Of a stretch of 46,755 bases of DNA, positions 18,760 through 29,011 are shown in pieces. Source of the stretch: Burkholderia sp. SRS-W-2-2016 (GTDB lineage Bacteria > Pseudomonadota > Gammaproteobacteria > Burkholderiales > Burkholderiaceae). The stretch's first letter is position 1. Each line of letters starts with the position of its first letter. The stretch spans positions 1-46,755 of the forward strand of contig NZ_MSDV01000010.1 of NCBI RefSeq assembly GCF_001931485.1, read 5' to 3'. The notes beneath the pieces were generated by a model. The model searched no databases. It was not told where the DNA came from and saw only the letters and a list, made by a program, of their open reading frames with translations. A program made the position numbers and the translations under genes.

Positions 18760-18783
18760 CCACCGCCACCGCCACCGCCACCG
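18760..18783. repeat. Short tandem repeat, four CCACCG units
   Basis: Four uninterrupted CCACCG hexamers lie in the gap after pabB-pabC, flanked by degenerate copies (CGCCACGG before, GCACCA after). No gene spans it. It is the kind of tract that could vary in copy number between strains. Confidence 0.7.
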
Positions 18784-18805
18784 GCACCACACTTAGCGGC
18801 GAGCA

Positions 18806-18856
18806 AATAAAAAAGCGGCGTCCCAAAGCCCGCTCCCGCAGGCTCCGGAACGCCGC
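18806..18856 (-). terminator. Rho-independent terminator after panB
   Basis: On the minus strand GCGGCGTTCC pairs with GGGACGCCGC, with one mismatch, around a 22-base loop. The stem is followed by TTTTTTATT. It lies 17 bases beyond the panB stop, so it should close the long hda-to-panB unit. Confidence 0.8.
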
Positions 18857-18872
18857 CTTCAGCAACGCAGAA

Positions 18873-19688
18873 TCAGAACGTGTGCTCAGCCCCCGGGAAC
18901 GACCCGTCCTTCACAGCGCGCACATACGCCTCGACGGCCGCCTGAATATTCGGCTGCCCCTGCATGAAATCCTTCACGAAACGCGGCCGCTTGCCAGGGA
19001 AAATCCCCAGCATGTCGTGCAGCACCAGCACCTGACCCGAGCAGTCGAGGCCCGCACCGATGCCGATCGTCGGAATCCGCAACTGCTTCGTGACCTCGCT
19101 CGCGAGCTGGCTCGGAATCGCTTCCATCACGATCAGCTGCGCGCCGGCCGCTTCCATCGCGAGCGAATCGCGCAGCAGCTGGCTCGCGCCAGCTTCGGTC
19201 TTGCCCTGCACCTTGAAGCCGCCGAACGCATGCACCGACTGCGGCGTAAGCCCGACGTGCGCGCACACCGGAATCGCGCGCTCGACCAGAAAGCGCACCG
19301 TGTCCGCGAGCCACTCGCCGCCTTCGAGCTTGATCATCTGCGCGCCCGCGCGCATCAGTTCGACCGAGCTGCGATACGCGTCTTCCGGCGTGCCGTAGGT
19401 GCCGAACGGCAGATCCGCGACGATCAGCGCCGACGGCCGCGCGCGCGCGACGCTCGCGGTGTGATACGCGATATCCGCGAGCGACACCGGCAGCGTCGTG
19501 CTCTGTCCTTGCAGCACGTTGCCGAGCGAATCGCCGATCAGCAGCGCATCGACGCCCGCGCGATCGAGCAGCGCGGCGAAGCTCGCGTCATAACAGGTGA
19601 GCATCGCGATCTTTTCGCCGGTGTCGCGCATCGCCTGCAGTTTCGGCACGGTGATCGCGCTCCGGCTCGCTTCCTGCAAATAGGTCAT
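18873..19688 (-). CDS. panB: 3-methyl-2-oxobutanoate hydroxymethyltransferase
   Basis: 271 residues. PanB transfers a hydroxymethyl group from methylene-tetrahydrofolate to ketoisovalerate, the first committed step toward pantothenate and coenzyme A. Family blocks are visible: [27 protein letters not shown] (metal-binding Asp), [38 protein letters not shown] (catalytic Glu) and [22 protein letters not shown] chose ATG 19688, which has GGA seven bases upstream. A TTG two codons earlier is also possible. It is 36 bases after the deoxynucleoside kinase stop and is the last gene of its unit, followed by a terminator. Its need for a folate cofactor gives a loose link to folK in the same unit. Confidence 0.96.
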   Translation of the reverse strand: MTYLQEASRSAITVPKLQAMRDTGEKIAMLTCYDASFAALLDRAGVDALLIGDSLGNVLQGQSTTLPVSLADIAYHTASVARARPSALIVADLPFGTYGTPEDAYRSSVELMRAGAQMIKLEGGEWLADTVRFLVERAIPVCAHVGLTPQSVHAFGGFKVQGKTEAGASQLLRDSLAMEAAGAQLIVMEAIPSQLASEVTKQLRIPTIGIGAGLDCSGQVLVLHDMLGIFPGKRPRFVKDFMQGQPNIQAAVEAYVRAVKDGSFPGAEHTF

Positions 19689-19724
19689 GGTCAATCCAAT
19701 GGAAAAAAGAAATGGCCGCGCCGC

Positions 19725-20405
19725 TTACAGCGACGTGCCTTTGACAAAGAATTCCTTGCGTCCGCGCATCGTCTCGATGCGTTCGGCGAGCAGCGCAAGG
19801 TCCGCGTCGGAGTCGAGCGGATTCAGATGTTCGGCGTTGACCGTCAGCACGGGCGTGCGGTCGTAGTGGTAGAAGAAGTCGTTGTACGCGTCGCACAGCG
19901 CGCGCAGATACGCGTCGGAAATCTGCAGCTCCATCGGCACCGCGCGTTTCTGGATGCGCGCGAACAGCACCTCGGGACTGGCCTGCAGATAGACCACGAA
20001 GTCCGGCGCCGGCGCACTGACGGTAAAGCTCGCGGCGAGCGCGCGATACAGCTGCCACTCGTCTTCCGGCAAGGTCAGCCGCGCGAAGATGTCGTTTCGC
20101 TGGGTCAGGAAGTCGGCGATCAGCGGCGTGCCGCCGGTCTGCGCGGCGAGCACTTCCTGCGCCTGCTGCGCGCGTTGCAGCGCGAAGTGCAACTGCACCG
20201 GCAGCGCGTAGCGCGCGGTGTCGCGATAGAAGCGTTCGAGAAACGGATTGTCCTGCGGCCGTTCGAACAGTTCCTGCATCGACCAGCGTTGCGCGAGGCG
20301 CCGTGCGAGCGAAGTCTTGCCGACGCCGATCGGTCCTTCGATCGCGATATAGCCGAACGGCGGACGCAGTTGCGGCGCGGTGACCGTGAGTGGCGGCGAA
20401 CTCAT
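19725..20405 (-). CDS. Deoxynucleoside kinase family protein
   Basis: 226 residues. Walker A (EGPIGVGKTS) is at residues 23-32, after a short unconserved N-terminus. Further family marks are ADFLTQRNDIFARLTL and VVYLQASPEVLFARIQKRAVPME, the lid-type region with arginines. This is the deoxyguanosine/deoxyadenosine/deoxycytidine kinase family, which phosphorylates salvaged deoxynucleosides. Which base this one prefers cannot be read from the sequence. ATG 20405 overlaps the folK stop as ATGA, so translation is probably coupled. A much longer open frame in the same phase (to 20729) is only the shadow of folK. Confidence 0.88.
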   Translation of the reverse strand: MSSPPLTVTAPQLRPPFGYIAIEGPIGVGKTSLARRLAQRWSMQELFERPQDNPFLERFYRDTARYALPVQLHFALQRAQQAQEVLAAQTGGTPLIADFLTQRNDIFARLTLPEDEWQLYRALAASFTVSAPAPDFVVYLQASPEVLFARIQKRAVPMELQISDAYLRALCDAYNDFFYHYDRTPVLTVNAEHLNPLDSDADLALLAERIETMRGRKEFFVKGTSL

Positions 20406-20944
20406 TCGCAGCGGCCCTTGTCGGCGCCGCCGCCGGTCAGCGCATTCAACACCGGGCACTGGCACGGCGACTTCATTTTCTCGATCCGTTGATCGCTGAC
20501 GCTGTCGAGCAGCGCGGCCGCGCGGCCGTGTTGCGGAATCACGATCGCCGCGTCGATCTCGACGAGCGGCACCAGCGCGAACGCGCGCTCGATCAGACGC
20601 GGATGCGGGACGATCAGATCGGCTTCGTCGATCGACTGATCGCCGTACAGCAGGATGTCGAGGTCGAGCGTGCGCGGCGCATTGCGGAACGGCCGCTCGC
20701 GGCCGAACTGATGCTCGATCTTGTGGCATAGCGCCAGCAGATGCCGCACGGGGAGCGTCGTTTCGAGCTTCACGACGCAGTTGAAATAGTCGTCACCGCC
20801 CGCGTCGATCGGGGCAGTGCGATACAGGCTCGATTTGGCGAGCACGGTGATGGTGTGCTGTTGGGCGAGGCACACCACTGCGTCTTTCAGGGTCTGGCGC
20901 GCGTCCCCGAGATTCGCGCCGAGGCCAAGATAAGCAACCGTCAT
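20402..20944 (-). CDS. folK: 2-amino-4-hydroxy-6-hydroxymethyldihydropteridine pyrophosphokinase
   Basis: 180 residues. FolK moves pyrophosphate from ATP to the pterin alcohol, preparing it for joining with p-aminobenzoate. The hallmarks are GLGANLGDARQTL near the start, SSLYRTAPID, FNCVVKLET, NAPRTLDLDILLYGD (metal-binding Asp pair) and VPHPRLIERAFALVPL. ATG 20944 has AGGAAG eight bases upstream. The C-terminal 20 residues (PVLNALTGGGADKGRCE) are a non-conserved tail. Its stop overlaps the kinase start. Together with the pabB-pabC fusion 2 kb away, this makes two folate-pathway genes on opposite strands. Confidence 0.96.
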   Translation of the reverse strand: MTVAYLGLGANLGDARQTLKDAVVCLAQQHTITVLAKSSLYRTAPIDAGGDDYFNCVVKLETTLPVRHLLALCHKIEHQFGRERPFRNAPRTLDLDILLYGDQSIDEADLIVPHPRLIERAFALVPLVEIDAAIVIPQHGRAAALLDSVSDQRIEKMKSPCQCPVLNALTGGGADKGRCE

Positions 20945-20992
20945 GGCATAACTTCCTGCAACTATCGTTCGACGGCTTCCGCGAACGCCGCG

Positions 20993-22582
20993 TCAGTCTT
21001 CGTGCGAGCCTTGGCTCGCGTCGTTGTCCGTGCGTTCGTCGGGCGTGCCGCCCTCCACTCCGTCACCTGATTTGCGGTTTCTGGCGCCACCGCGCCGCCG
21101 TCGTTTTCTGGGGCTCCGGTCCTTCCCGCCTTGCGTGAGCAAAGTCTCGCGCGCGGCAGCGTCTCCTTCGATGAACTCCGTCCACCACGTACCGACCGAC
21201 TCGTCGAGTTCGCCCGATTCGCAGCGCAACAGGAGGAAATCATACCCCGCTCTAAATCTTTGGTGTTCCAGCAGCTTCAGCGCGCTGCGGCCCGAGCGCT
21301 TTTCGAGGCGCAGTTGCAGGCCCCAGATCTCGCGCATATCGGCCGAGAAGCGCTTGTGGATCGCGAGTTTCTCGGTCTGCATGTCGAGCACTTCGTCCAT
21401 CGCGCGATGCAGCGCGGGCACCGGAAACTCGCCTTCGGCCTCGAATTTCTGCCAGCGCTGCTGCACGTCGTGCCACAGCAGGGTAGCGAACAGGAAGCCC
21501 GGCGACACCGGCTTGTTGCCGAGCACGCGCGCGTCGGTGCGCGACAGCGCGAGCGAGATGAAGCGCTCGCCGGTCGGCTGCTCGAGCACCACGTCGAGCA
21601 GCGGCAGCAGCCCGTGATGCAGGCCTTCCTGGCGCAGCCGCTTCAGGCACGCGAGCGCGTGACCCGACAGCATCAGCTTCAGCATCTCGTCGAACAGACG
21701 CGCGGCGGGCACGTTGTTGATCAGGTCGGCCATCTTCTCGATCGGCGCGCGGGTGCTGGTCTCGATCTCGAAGCCGAGCTTGGCGGCGAAACGCACCACG
21801 CGCAGCATCCGCACCGGGTCCTCGCGATAACGCGTGGCCGGGTCGCCGATCATGCGCAGCAGTTGCGCGCGCATGTCGGCCATGCCGTTGTGATAGTCCA
21901 GCACGGTTTGCGTGGCCGGATCGTAGTACATCGCGTTGATCGTGAAGTCGCGGCGGGTGGCGTCTTCGTGCTGCTCGCCCCAGACGTTGTCGCGCAGCAC
22001 GCGGCCGCTCGCGTCGACCGCGTGGGTGCGGCGATCGAGCTCGTCGCGCTTCAGACGCTTCGGCGGCGGCGAGTCAGCGGCCGGCGGATCGACCAGCGCG
22101 CGGAACGTCGAGGTCTCGATGATTTCCTGGCCGAACTGCACGTGCACGATCTGAAAGCGCCGGCCGATGATGCGCGCGCGGCGGAACAGCTTCTGCACCT
22201 GTTCGGGAGTGGCGTCGGTCGCGACGTCGAAGTCTTTCGGCTTCACGCCGAGCAGCAGATCGCGCACCGCGCCGCCGACGATGAACGCACGGAAGCCCGC
22301 CTGCTGCAGCCCCTCGGTCACGCGGATCGCGTTGCGCGAGATCAGCGACGGGTCGATGCCGTGCACGTCGTGCGGAATGATCACCGGCACGTCAGGCTCG
22401 CGCGGCGCTTTCGCGCCCGCGGCGGCGCCGGCCGGTTTGCGGCGCGACCGGGTGGCGGTGGCGGACTTGCTGCGCGCGGTCGCGTTGCTGGCCGCGTCGG
22501 AGTCGTCGGTGGCGGCGGAGAGGTCGCCGTCGGCGCTCGCCGCGTCCTGGCCGAATAGCTTGCGAATGAGTTTCTTGATCAC
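20993..22582 (-). CDS. pcnB: Poly(A) polymerase I
   Basis: 529 residues. PcnB adds poly(A) tails that mark RNAs for decay. The nucleotidyltransferase core has GGAVRDLLLG at 103-112 and DFDVATDATP at 117-126 with the catalytic Asp pair. RNA-binding helices follow, and a strongly basic tail (SPRKRRRRGGARNRKSG) ends the protein. The start is inferred as GTG 22582 (MIKKLIRKLFGQD), which overlaps the upstream HAD stop as GTGA, so initiation should be coupled to it. The first 65 residues after that start are Ala/Ser/Thr/Arg-rich and probably disordered. Annotators may prefer a later start, but the initial MIKKLIRKLFG looks genuine and amphipathic. Confidence 0.93.
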   Translation of the reverse strand: MIKKLIRKLFGQDAASADGDLSAATDDSDAASNATARSKSATATRSRRKPAGAAAGAKAPREPDVPVIIPHDVHGIDPSLISRNAIRVTEGLQQAGFRAFIVGGAVRDLLLGVKPKDFDVATDATPEQVQKLFRRARIIGRRFQIVHVQFGQEIIETSTFRALVDPPAADSPPPKRLKRDELDRRTHAVDASGRVLRDNVWGEQHEDATRRDFTINAMYYDPATQTVLDYHNGMADMRAQLLRMIGDPATRYREDPVRMLRVVRFAAKLGFEIETSTRAPIEKMADLINNVPAARLFDEMLKLMLSGHALACLKRLRQEGLHHGLLPLLDVVLEQPTGERFISLALSRTDARVLGNKPVSPGFLFATLLWHDVQQRWQKFEAEGEFPVPALHRAMDEVLDMQTEKLAIHKRFSADMREIWGLQLRLEKRSGRSALKLLEHQRFRAGYDFLLLRCESGELDESVGTWWTEFIEGDAAARETLLTQGGKDRSPRKRRRRGGARNRKSGDGVEGGTPDERTDNDASQGSHED

Positions 22583-23265
22583 GAGGGTTGAAAGAGTTCG
22601 AGGATGCGCCAGCCTTTGGCCTGCGCATGGGCACGCAACGTGTCGTCCGGATTGGTCGCGATGGGGGCGGTGACTTTTTCGAGCAGCGGGATGTCGTTGT
22701 GCGAATCGCTGTAGAAATAGCTGTGTTCGAAATCGCTCCAGCTCTTGCCGAGCGACGCGAGCCACATTTCGGTGCGCACGATCTTGCCTTCCTTGTAGCT
22801 CGGCGTGCCGGTCGGCCGGCCGGTGTACGCGCCGAGCGGATCGCCGCCGACCGTTTCCACCTCGCACGCGATCAGCGTATCGACGCCGAACGCCTGGGCG
22901 ATCGGTCGCGTGATGAATTCGTTGGTCGCGGTGACGACGCAGCACAGGTCGCCCGCTTCGCGATGCTGCTTCACGAGTTCGAGCGCGACCGGGAAGATCG
23001 CCGGCGTGATCACTTCGTGCATGTACTCGGCGTGGATGTCCGCGAGTTGCGCGCGCGTGTACTTCGCGAGCGGCGTGAGCATGGCGACCAGGTAGGCGTG
23101 AATGTCGAGCTTGCCGGCTTTGTAGTCGGCGTAGAAGCGGTCGTTTTCACGAGCGAAATTTTCGGCGTCGACCATGCCTTTTTTCACCATGAAGCGGCCC
23201 CATTCGTGGTCGCTGTCGGTGGGAATGAGCGTGTGATCGAGATCGAAGAGTGCGAGGTTAGCCAT
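22579..23265 (-). CDS. HAD-superfamily hydrolase, phosphoserine phosphatase-like (subfamily IB)
   Basis: 228 residues. All four HAD motifs are present: FDLDHTLI with the nucleophile Asp8 and acid/base Asp10; VVTATNEF with the motif II Thr; the motif III Lys in SYKEGK; and YSDSHNDIPLL with the metal-binding Asp. The layout is that of the TIGR01490 group related to SerB. Its physiological substrate is unknown; a small phosphorylated metabolite is likely. It overlaps hda by eight bases and pcnB by four, so the three are translated as a chain. ATG 23265 is the natural start (MANLALFDLDHT). Confidence 0.9.
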   Translation of the reverse strand: MANLALFDLDHTLIPTDSDHEWGRFMVKKGMVDAENFARENDRFYADYKAGKLDIHAYLVAMLTPLAKYTRAQLADIHAEYMHEVITPAIFPVALELVKQHREAGDLCCVVTATNEFITRPIAQAFGVDTLIACEVETVGGDPLGAYTGRPTGTPSYKEGKIVRTEMWLASLGKSWSDFEHSYFYSDSHNDIPLLEKVTAPIATNPDDTLRAHAQAKGWRILELFQPS

Positions 23266-24055
23266 GGGGGCGTATTTTACTTGAAGCGGGATCGGCGGCG
23301 TGTGAACCCGACGCGCTGGTGGATTCGGCGGGCGTGCCGGTGCCTGGAGCCGAGCTTGCCGCAGCGGGGGCGGGCGACGCGAGCATCGTGCGCAGCAGCG
23401 GCAGCGTGACCGCGCGTTTCTGTTCGAGCGAGAAGCGGTCGAGCGCGTCGAGCAGCGCCATCAGGCTCGGCATGTCGCGGCGGAAATGCGTGAGCAGGTA
23501 GGCCGGCACGTCGTCGGCGAGCATGATGCCGCGCTCGCGCGCCGCGCGTTTCAGTACCGCGGCCTTCGCGTCGTCGGGCAGCGGCGCGAGGTGGAACACG
23601 AGGCCCCAGCCGAGCCGCGTGCGCAGGTCCTCGCGCACCGTCATGCCGATCGGCGCCGCGTTGCCGGCGGCGACCAGCGCACTGGTGGGATGCGCGCGCA
23701 CTTCGTTGAACAGGTTGAACATCGCGATCTGCTGCGCGGCGGACAGGCCGTCGCAATCGTCGATCGCGTAGAGCGCGACGCGCGGATCGAAACTGAACGC
23801 GGCGAGGCTGCTCTGCGGACTCGCGAAGCGCGCATGGCCCGGCGGCGCTTCGTGCACCAGCGCCTGCAGCAGGTGGGTGCGGCCGCTGCCGGCTTCGCCC
23901 CAGACGTAGAAGGTGCGATCGGCGACCGGCCCGGCGGAGAGCGCGTTGTCGAGCTCACGCAGGCGCGTGACCAGCTCGGCGTTCGCGCCGGCGTAGAAAT
24001 TGTCGAATGTCGATGGCGGCGGGGTGCCGAGATCGAGCGTCAGTTGACGAAGCAC
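23258..24055 (-). CDS. hda: DnaA regulatory inactivator Hda
   Basis: 265 residues. Hda binds the sliding clamp and makes DnaA hydrolyse its ATP after initiation, preventing over-replication. The N-terminus MLRQLTLDLG contains the QLTLDL clamp-binding motif. Walker A is the variant GEAGSGRT at 53-60, Walker B is ALYAIDDCDGL, and sensor II-type residues lie in THFRRDMPSLMALLDALDRFSL. After residue 225 there is a 40-residue Ala/Ser/Thr/Pro tail not found in E. coli Hda. The start is GTG 24055, needed to keep the clamp motif; no Shine-Dalgarno is evident. First gene of the hda-to-panB unit, divergent from purM. Confidence 0.92.
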   Translation of the reverse strand: MLRQLTLDLGTPPPSTFDNFYAGANAELVTRLRELDNALSAGPVADRTFYVWGEAGSGRTHLLQALVHEAPPGHARFASPQSSLAAFSFDPRVALYAIDDCDGLSAAQQIAMFNLFNEVRAHPTSALVAAGNAAPIGMTVREDLRTRLGWGLVFHLAPLPDDAKAAVLKRAARERGIMLADDVPAYLLTHFRRDMPSLMALLDALDRFSLEQKRAVTLPLLRTMLASPAPAAASSAPGTGTPAESTSASGSHAADPASSKIRPHG

Positions 24056-24316
24056 AGTAGGTTAATGCCGTAAATGAGGCCATCGGTGAGGCTGGCGAGC
24101 CGCCGGATCGTGGCGGGCCGCTGCCCCGAAGGCCTGAAACGTCGATAGGCGATCAGTTGTTATAAAGCGTGCTCGCCGGGTTGCGAGGCCGTGCGCCGCG
24201 GCTCGCGGCGCGGTGTTTTGCGTGGGCCGGCGACGCCGGAATCATCGTGTGGTGTTGCAAAGTCGTTTCTCGGAGGTCGTAGGAACGCGCGAATTCCAGC
24301 CAGGCGGTCAGCATCG

Positions 24317-24335
24317 GGTAAAATCGCATTTTACC
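24317..24335. promoter_or_regulatory. Palindrome over the purM -10 region
   Basis: GGTAAAAT-CGC-ATTTTACC is a perfect 8-bp inverted repeat with a 3-base centre. It contains a TAAAAT -10-like box on both strands (24319-24324 on +, 24333-24328 on -). The purM ATG is 20 bases downstream. It may be two overlapping divergent promoters, an operator, or a 5' mRNA hairpin. No clear -35 is seen. Confidence 0.5.
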
Positions 24336-24354
24336 GACCTTCTCGCTCTTCCCC

Positions 24355-25410
24355 ATGAATCAACCGAAATCCGCCCCTGACGCCCAAGGTTTGTCGTATC
24401 GCGACGCCGGCGTGGACATCGATGCGGGCGACGCCCTCGTCGACGCCATCAAGCCCTTTGCCAAGAAAACCCTGCGCGACGGCGTGCTGGGCGGCATCGG
24501 CGGATTCGGCGCGCTGTTCGAAGTGCCGAAGAAATACAAGGAGCCGGTGCTGGTGTCCGGCACCGACGGCGTCGGCACCAAGCTGCGCCTCGCGTTCCAG
24601 CTGAACAAACATGACACGGTCGGCCAGGATCTGGTCGCGATGAGCGTCAACGACATCCTCGTGCAAGGCGCCGAGCCGCTGTTCTTCCTCGACTACTTCG
24701 CGTGCGGCAAGCTCGACGTGGGCACCGCGGCGACCGTGGTCAAGGGCATCGCGCAAGGTTGCGAACTGTCGGGCTGCGCGCTGATCGGCGGCGAAACCGC
24801 GGAAATGCCGGGCATGTACCCGGACGGCGAATACGACCTCGCGGGCTTCGCGGTCGGCGCGGTCGAAAAGAGCAAGATCATCGACGGCAGCAAGATCGCC
24901 CCGGGCGACGTGGTGCTCGGTCTCGCGTCGAGCGGCATCCATTCGAACGGTTTTTCGCTGGTGCGCAAGATCATCGAGCGCGCGCAGCCGGATCTGAACG
25001 CGGACTTCGACGGCCGTTCGCTGGCCGACGCGCTGATGGCGCCGACCCGCATCTACGTGAAGCCGCTGCTCGCGCTGATGCAGCAGATCGAAGTGAAGGG
25101 CATGGCTCACATCACCGGCGGCGGTCTGGTCGAGAACATTCCGCGCGTGCTGCGTGAAGGTCTGACCGCTGAACTCGAGCAGAGCGCTTGGCCGCTGCCG
25201 CCGCTGTTCTCGTGGCTGCAGAAGCACGGCGGCGTCGCCGATGCGGAAATGCACCGCGTGTTCAACTGCGGTATCGGGATGGCGGTGGTCGTGTCGGCGG
25301 CCGACGCCGAAGCGGCGATCGGTCTGCTGTCGGCAGCCGGCGAGCAGGTCTGGAAGATCGGCTCGATCCGCGCGAGCGCGGCCGGTGAAGCACAGACGGT
25401 CGTGGTCTAA
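24355..25410 (+). CDS. purM: Phosphoribosylformylglycinamidine cyclo-ligase (AIR synthetase)
   Basis: 351 residues. PurM closes the imidazole ring to make aminoimidazole ribonucleotide in purine synthesis, using ATP. The N-terminus [20 protein letters not shown] is a family signature, then [17 protein letters not shown] (ATP-binding), [43 protein letters not shown] and [17 protein letters not shown]. Start ATG 24355 follows CTCTTCCCC with no good ribosome site. Upstream is the palindromic -10 element. The gene is alone on its strand; miaA converges on it. Confidence 0.97.
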   Translation: MNQPKSAPDAQGLSYRDAGVDIDAGDALVDAIKPFAKKTLRDGVLGGIGGFGALFEVPKKYKEPVLVSGTDGVGTKLRLAFQLNKHDTVGQDLVAMSVNDILVQGAEPLFFLDYFACGKLDVGTAATVVKGIAQGCELSGCALIGGETAEMPGMYPDGEYDLAGFAVGAVEKSKIIDGSKIAPGDVVLGLASSGIHSNGFSLVRKIIERAQPDLNADFDGRSLADALMAPTRIYVKPLLALMQQIEVKGMAHITGGGLVENIPRVLREGLTAELEQSAWPLPPLFSWLQKHGGVADAEMHRVFNCGIGMAVVVSAADAEAAIGLLSAAGEQVWKIGSIRASAAGEAQTVVV

Positions 25411-25424
25411 AGAATGACGAAGGT

Positions 25425-25457
25425 CCGCGTGGCGTGCCGCAATGGGGCGCCGCGCGG
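25425..25457. terminator. Possible GC-rich hairpin after purM
   Basis: CCGCGTGGCG can pair with CGCCGCGCGG over ten positions, one of them a G-T pair, around a 13-base loop. It lies 14 bases after the purM stop in the purM/miaA convergent gap. No T-run follows on either strand, so if it stops transcription it would need a factor. No other signal is seen in the rest of the 200-base gap. Confidence 0.3.
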
Positions 25458-25611
25458 GCTGGGTCGCAGGTTGTAGAACAGGTTTTGGGTTTGCTTCGAA
25501 GGGCCGGTTCCGGGTTCTTCAGATTGCCGCTTCGGCGGTTTCGGTCGGTTCAGCAGTTTCGCTTTTCATTCCCCGCTCTCCGCTTCAACTCCCGTTCCGA
25601 TCCGCTGCGCG

Positions 25612-26556
25612 TTATATCAGCGTTTCGATCAGTTCGACCACCCGCGCCGTCGCGTGCGGATCGCAGCAATCCACCACCAGTCGCTCCGGCATGCTGCGCA
25701 GCCAGGTCAGTTGCCGCTTGCAGAGCTGACGCGTCGCGAACACGCCCTTGTCGCGCATGGTTCGGTAATCGACCGCGCCGTCCAGGTATTCCCACACCTG
25801 CCGGTAACCGACACAGCGCATCGACGCCATCTCCGGCTGCAAGTCGCCGCGCTCGCGCAGCTTGACGACTTCATCGATGAAGCCGTGCGCAAGCATCGCA
25901 TCGAAGCGCTGCTCGATCCGCGCGTGCAGCACGCCGCGCTCGGACGGCTCCAGTGCGACCGGTACGAAACGCCACGCCGCCGCGGCTTCGTCGACGCGCG
26001 CGGGCGCGGCGAGCAGCGTCGACATCGGCTGGCCGGTCAGCATGAAGATTTCGAGCGCGCGCTGGATGCGCTGCGAGTCGTTCGGCGCGAGCCGCGTGGC
26101 GGTGACGGGATCGACTGCCGCGAGCCGCGCGTGCAGCGCGGGCCAGCCGTCGCGGGCGGCGTCGGCATCGAGCGCGGCCCGTACCGCGGGATCGGCGCCG
26201 GGCAGATCGTTCAAGCCCTGGGTGAGCGCCTTGTAGTACAGCATCGTGCCGCCGACCAGCAGCGGCAGCCGGCCGCGCGCGACGATCTCGCCGGTCAGCC
26301 GCAACGTGTCCTCGCGAAACTGCGCGGCCGAATACGAATCGGCCGGATCGATGATGTCGATCAGATGATGCGGCGCGACCGCGCGCTCTTCGGCGCTCGG
26401 CTTCGCGGTGCCGATGTCCATCTCGCGATAGACCAGCGCCGAATCGACGCTGATGATTTCGACCGGCCGGCGCGCGGCCAGCGCCAGCGCGGCGGCGGTC
26501 TTGCCCGACGCGGTCGGGCCGAGCAGGCAGGGGATCGGGGTGGGGCGTGACGTCAT
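25612..26556 (-). CDS. miaA: tRNA dimethylallyltransferase
   Basis: 314 residues. MiaA attaches the isopentenyl group to A37 of tRNAs that read U-starting codons, which steadies decoding. The P-loop GPTASGKT is at residues 13-20, followed by [20 protein letters not shown] with the catalytic Asp. Later blocks are [56 protein letters not shown] and [14 protein letters not shown] chose ATG 26556; an in-frame TTG at 26592 would add 12 residues. It follows mutL by 45 bases on the same strand, a pairing also seen in many proteobacteria. Confidence 0.96.
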   Translation of the reverse strand: MTSRPTPIPCLLGPTASGKTAAALALAARRPVEIISVDSALVYREMDIGTAKPSAEERAVAPHHLIDIIDPADSYSAAQFREDTLRLTGEIVARGRLPLLVGGTMLYYKALTQGLNDLPGADPAVRAALDADAARDGWPALHARLAAVDPVTATRLAPNDSQRIQRALEIFMLTGQPMSTLLAAPARVDEAAAAWRFVPVALEPSERGVLHARIEQRFDAMLAHGFIDEVVKLRERGDLQPEMASMRCVGYRQVWEYLDGAVDYRTMRDKGVFATRQLCKRQLTWLRSMPERLVVDCCDPHATARVVELIETLI

Positions 26557-26601
26557 GGATAAATCGGCGTGCGTTGCAACAGGGTCAGTCAACGCACTGC
26601 G

Positions 26602-28818
<2,217 letters not shown>

Positions 28819-28824
28819 GGCGAA

Positions 28825-28852
28825 ATTATAGCGACTCGTCCAATTGTGCCCA
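28825..28852 (-). promoter_or_regulatory. mutL promoter, start site at or next to the ATG
   Basis: On the minus strand TGGGCA (28852-28847), a 16-base spacer, then a perfect TATAAT (28830-28825). Only TTCGCC separates the -10 from the mutL ATG, so the start site should coincide with the start codon. Confidence 0.55.
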
Positions 28853-28882
28853 TCCGCACGCTTGGCGCGGCAGAATTTAGAT

Positions 28883-28907
28883 TGCCTTAAGGCACTTTCT
28901 GTATGAT
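28883..28907 (+). promoter_or_regulatory. dedA promoter region with a 12-bp palindrome
   Basis: TGCCTTAAGGCA (28883-28894) is a perfect palindrome lying eight bases upstream of TATGAT (28902-28907), a good -10 for the DedA gene. The palindrome takes the spacer and -35 position, where a regulator would sit. The -35 itself is not clear. Confidence 0.45.
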
Positions 28908-29011
28908 GTCGCGGTCAATTTGCGGCGGTCTTGCCGTTGCTTGCCGTTGCTGACCCACTGGCTGCGCGGCGGCCATTTTTCCACGCACATACAGGTTTAA
29001 GAGGACGTTCC

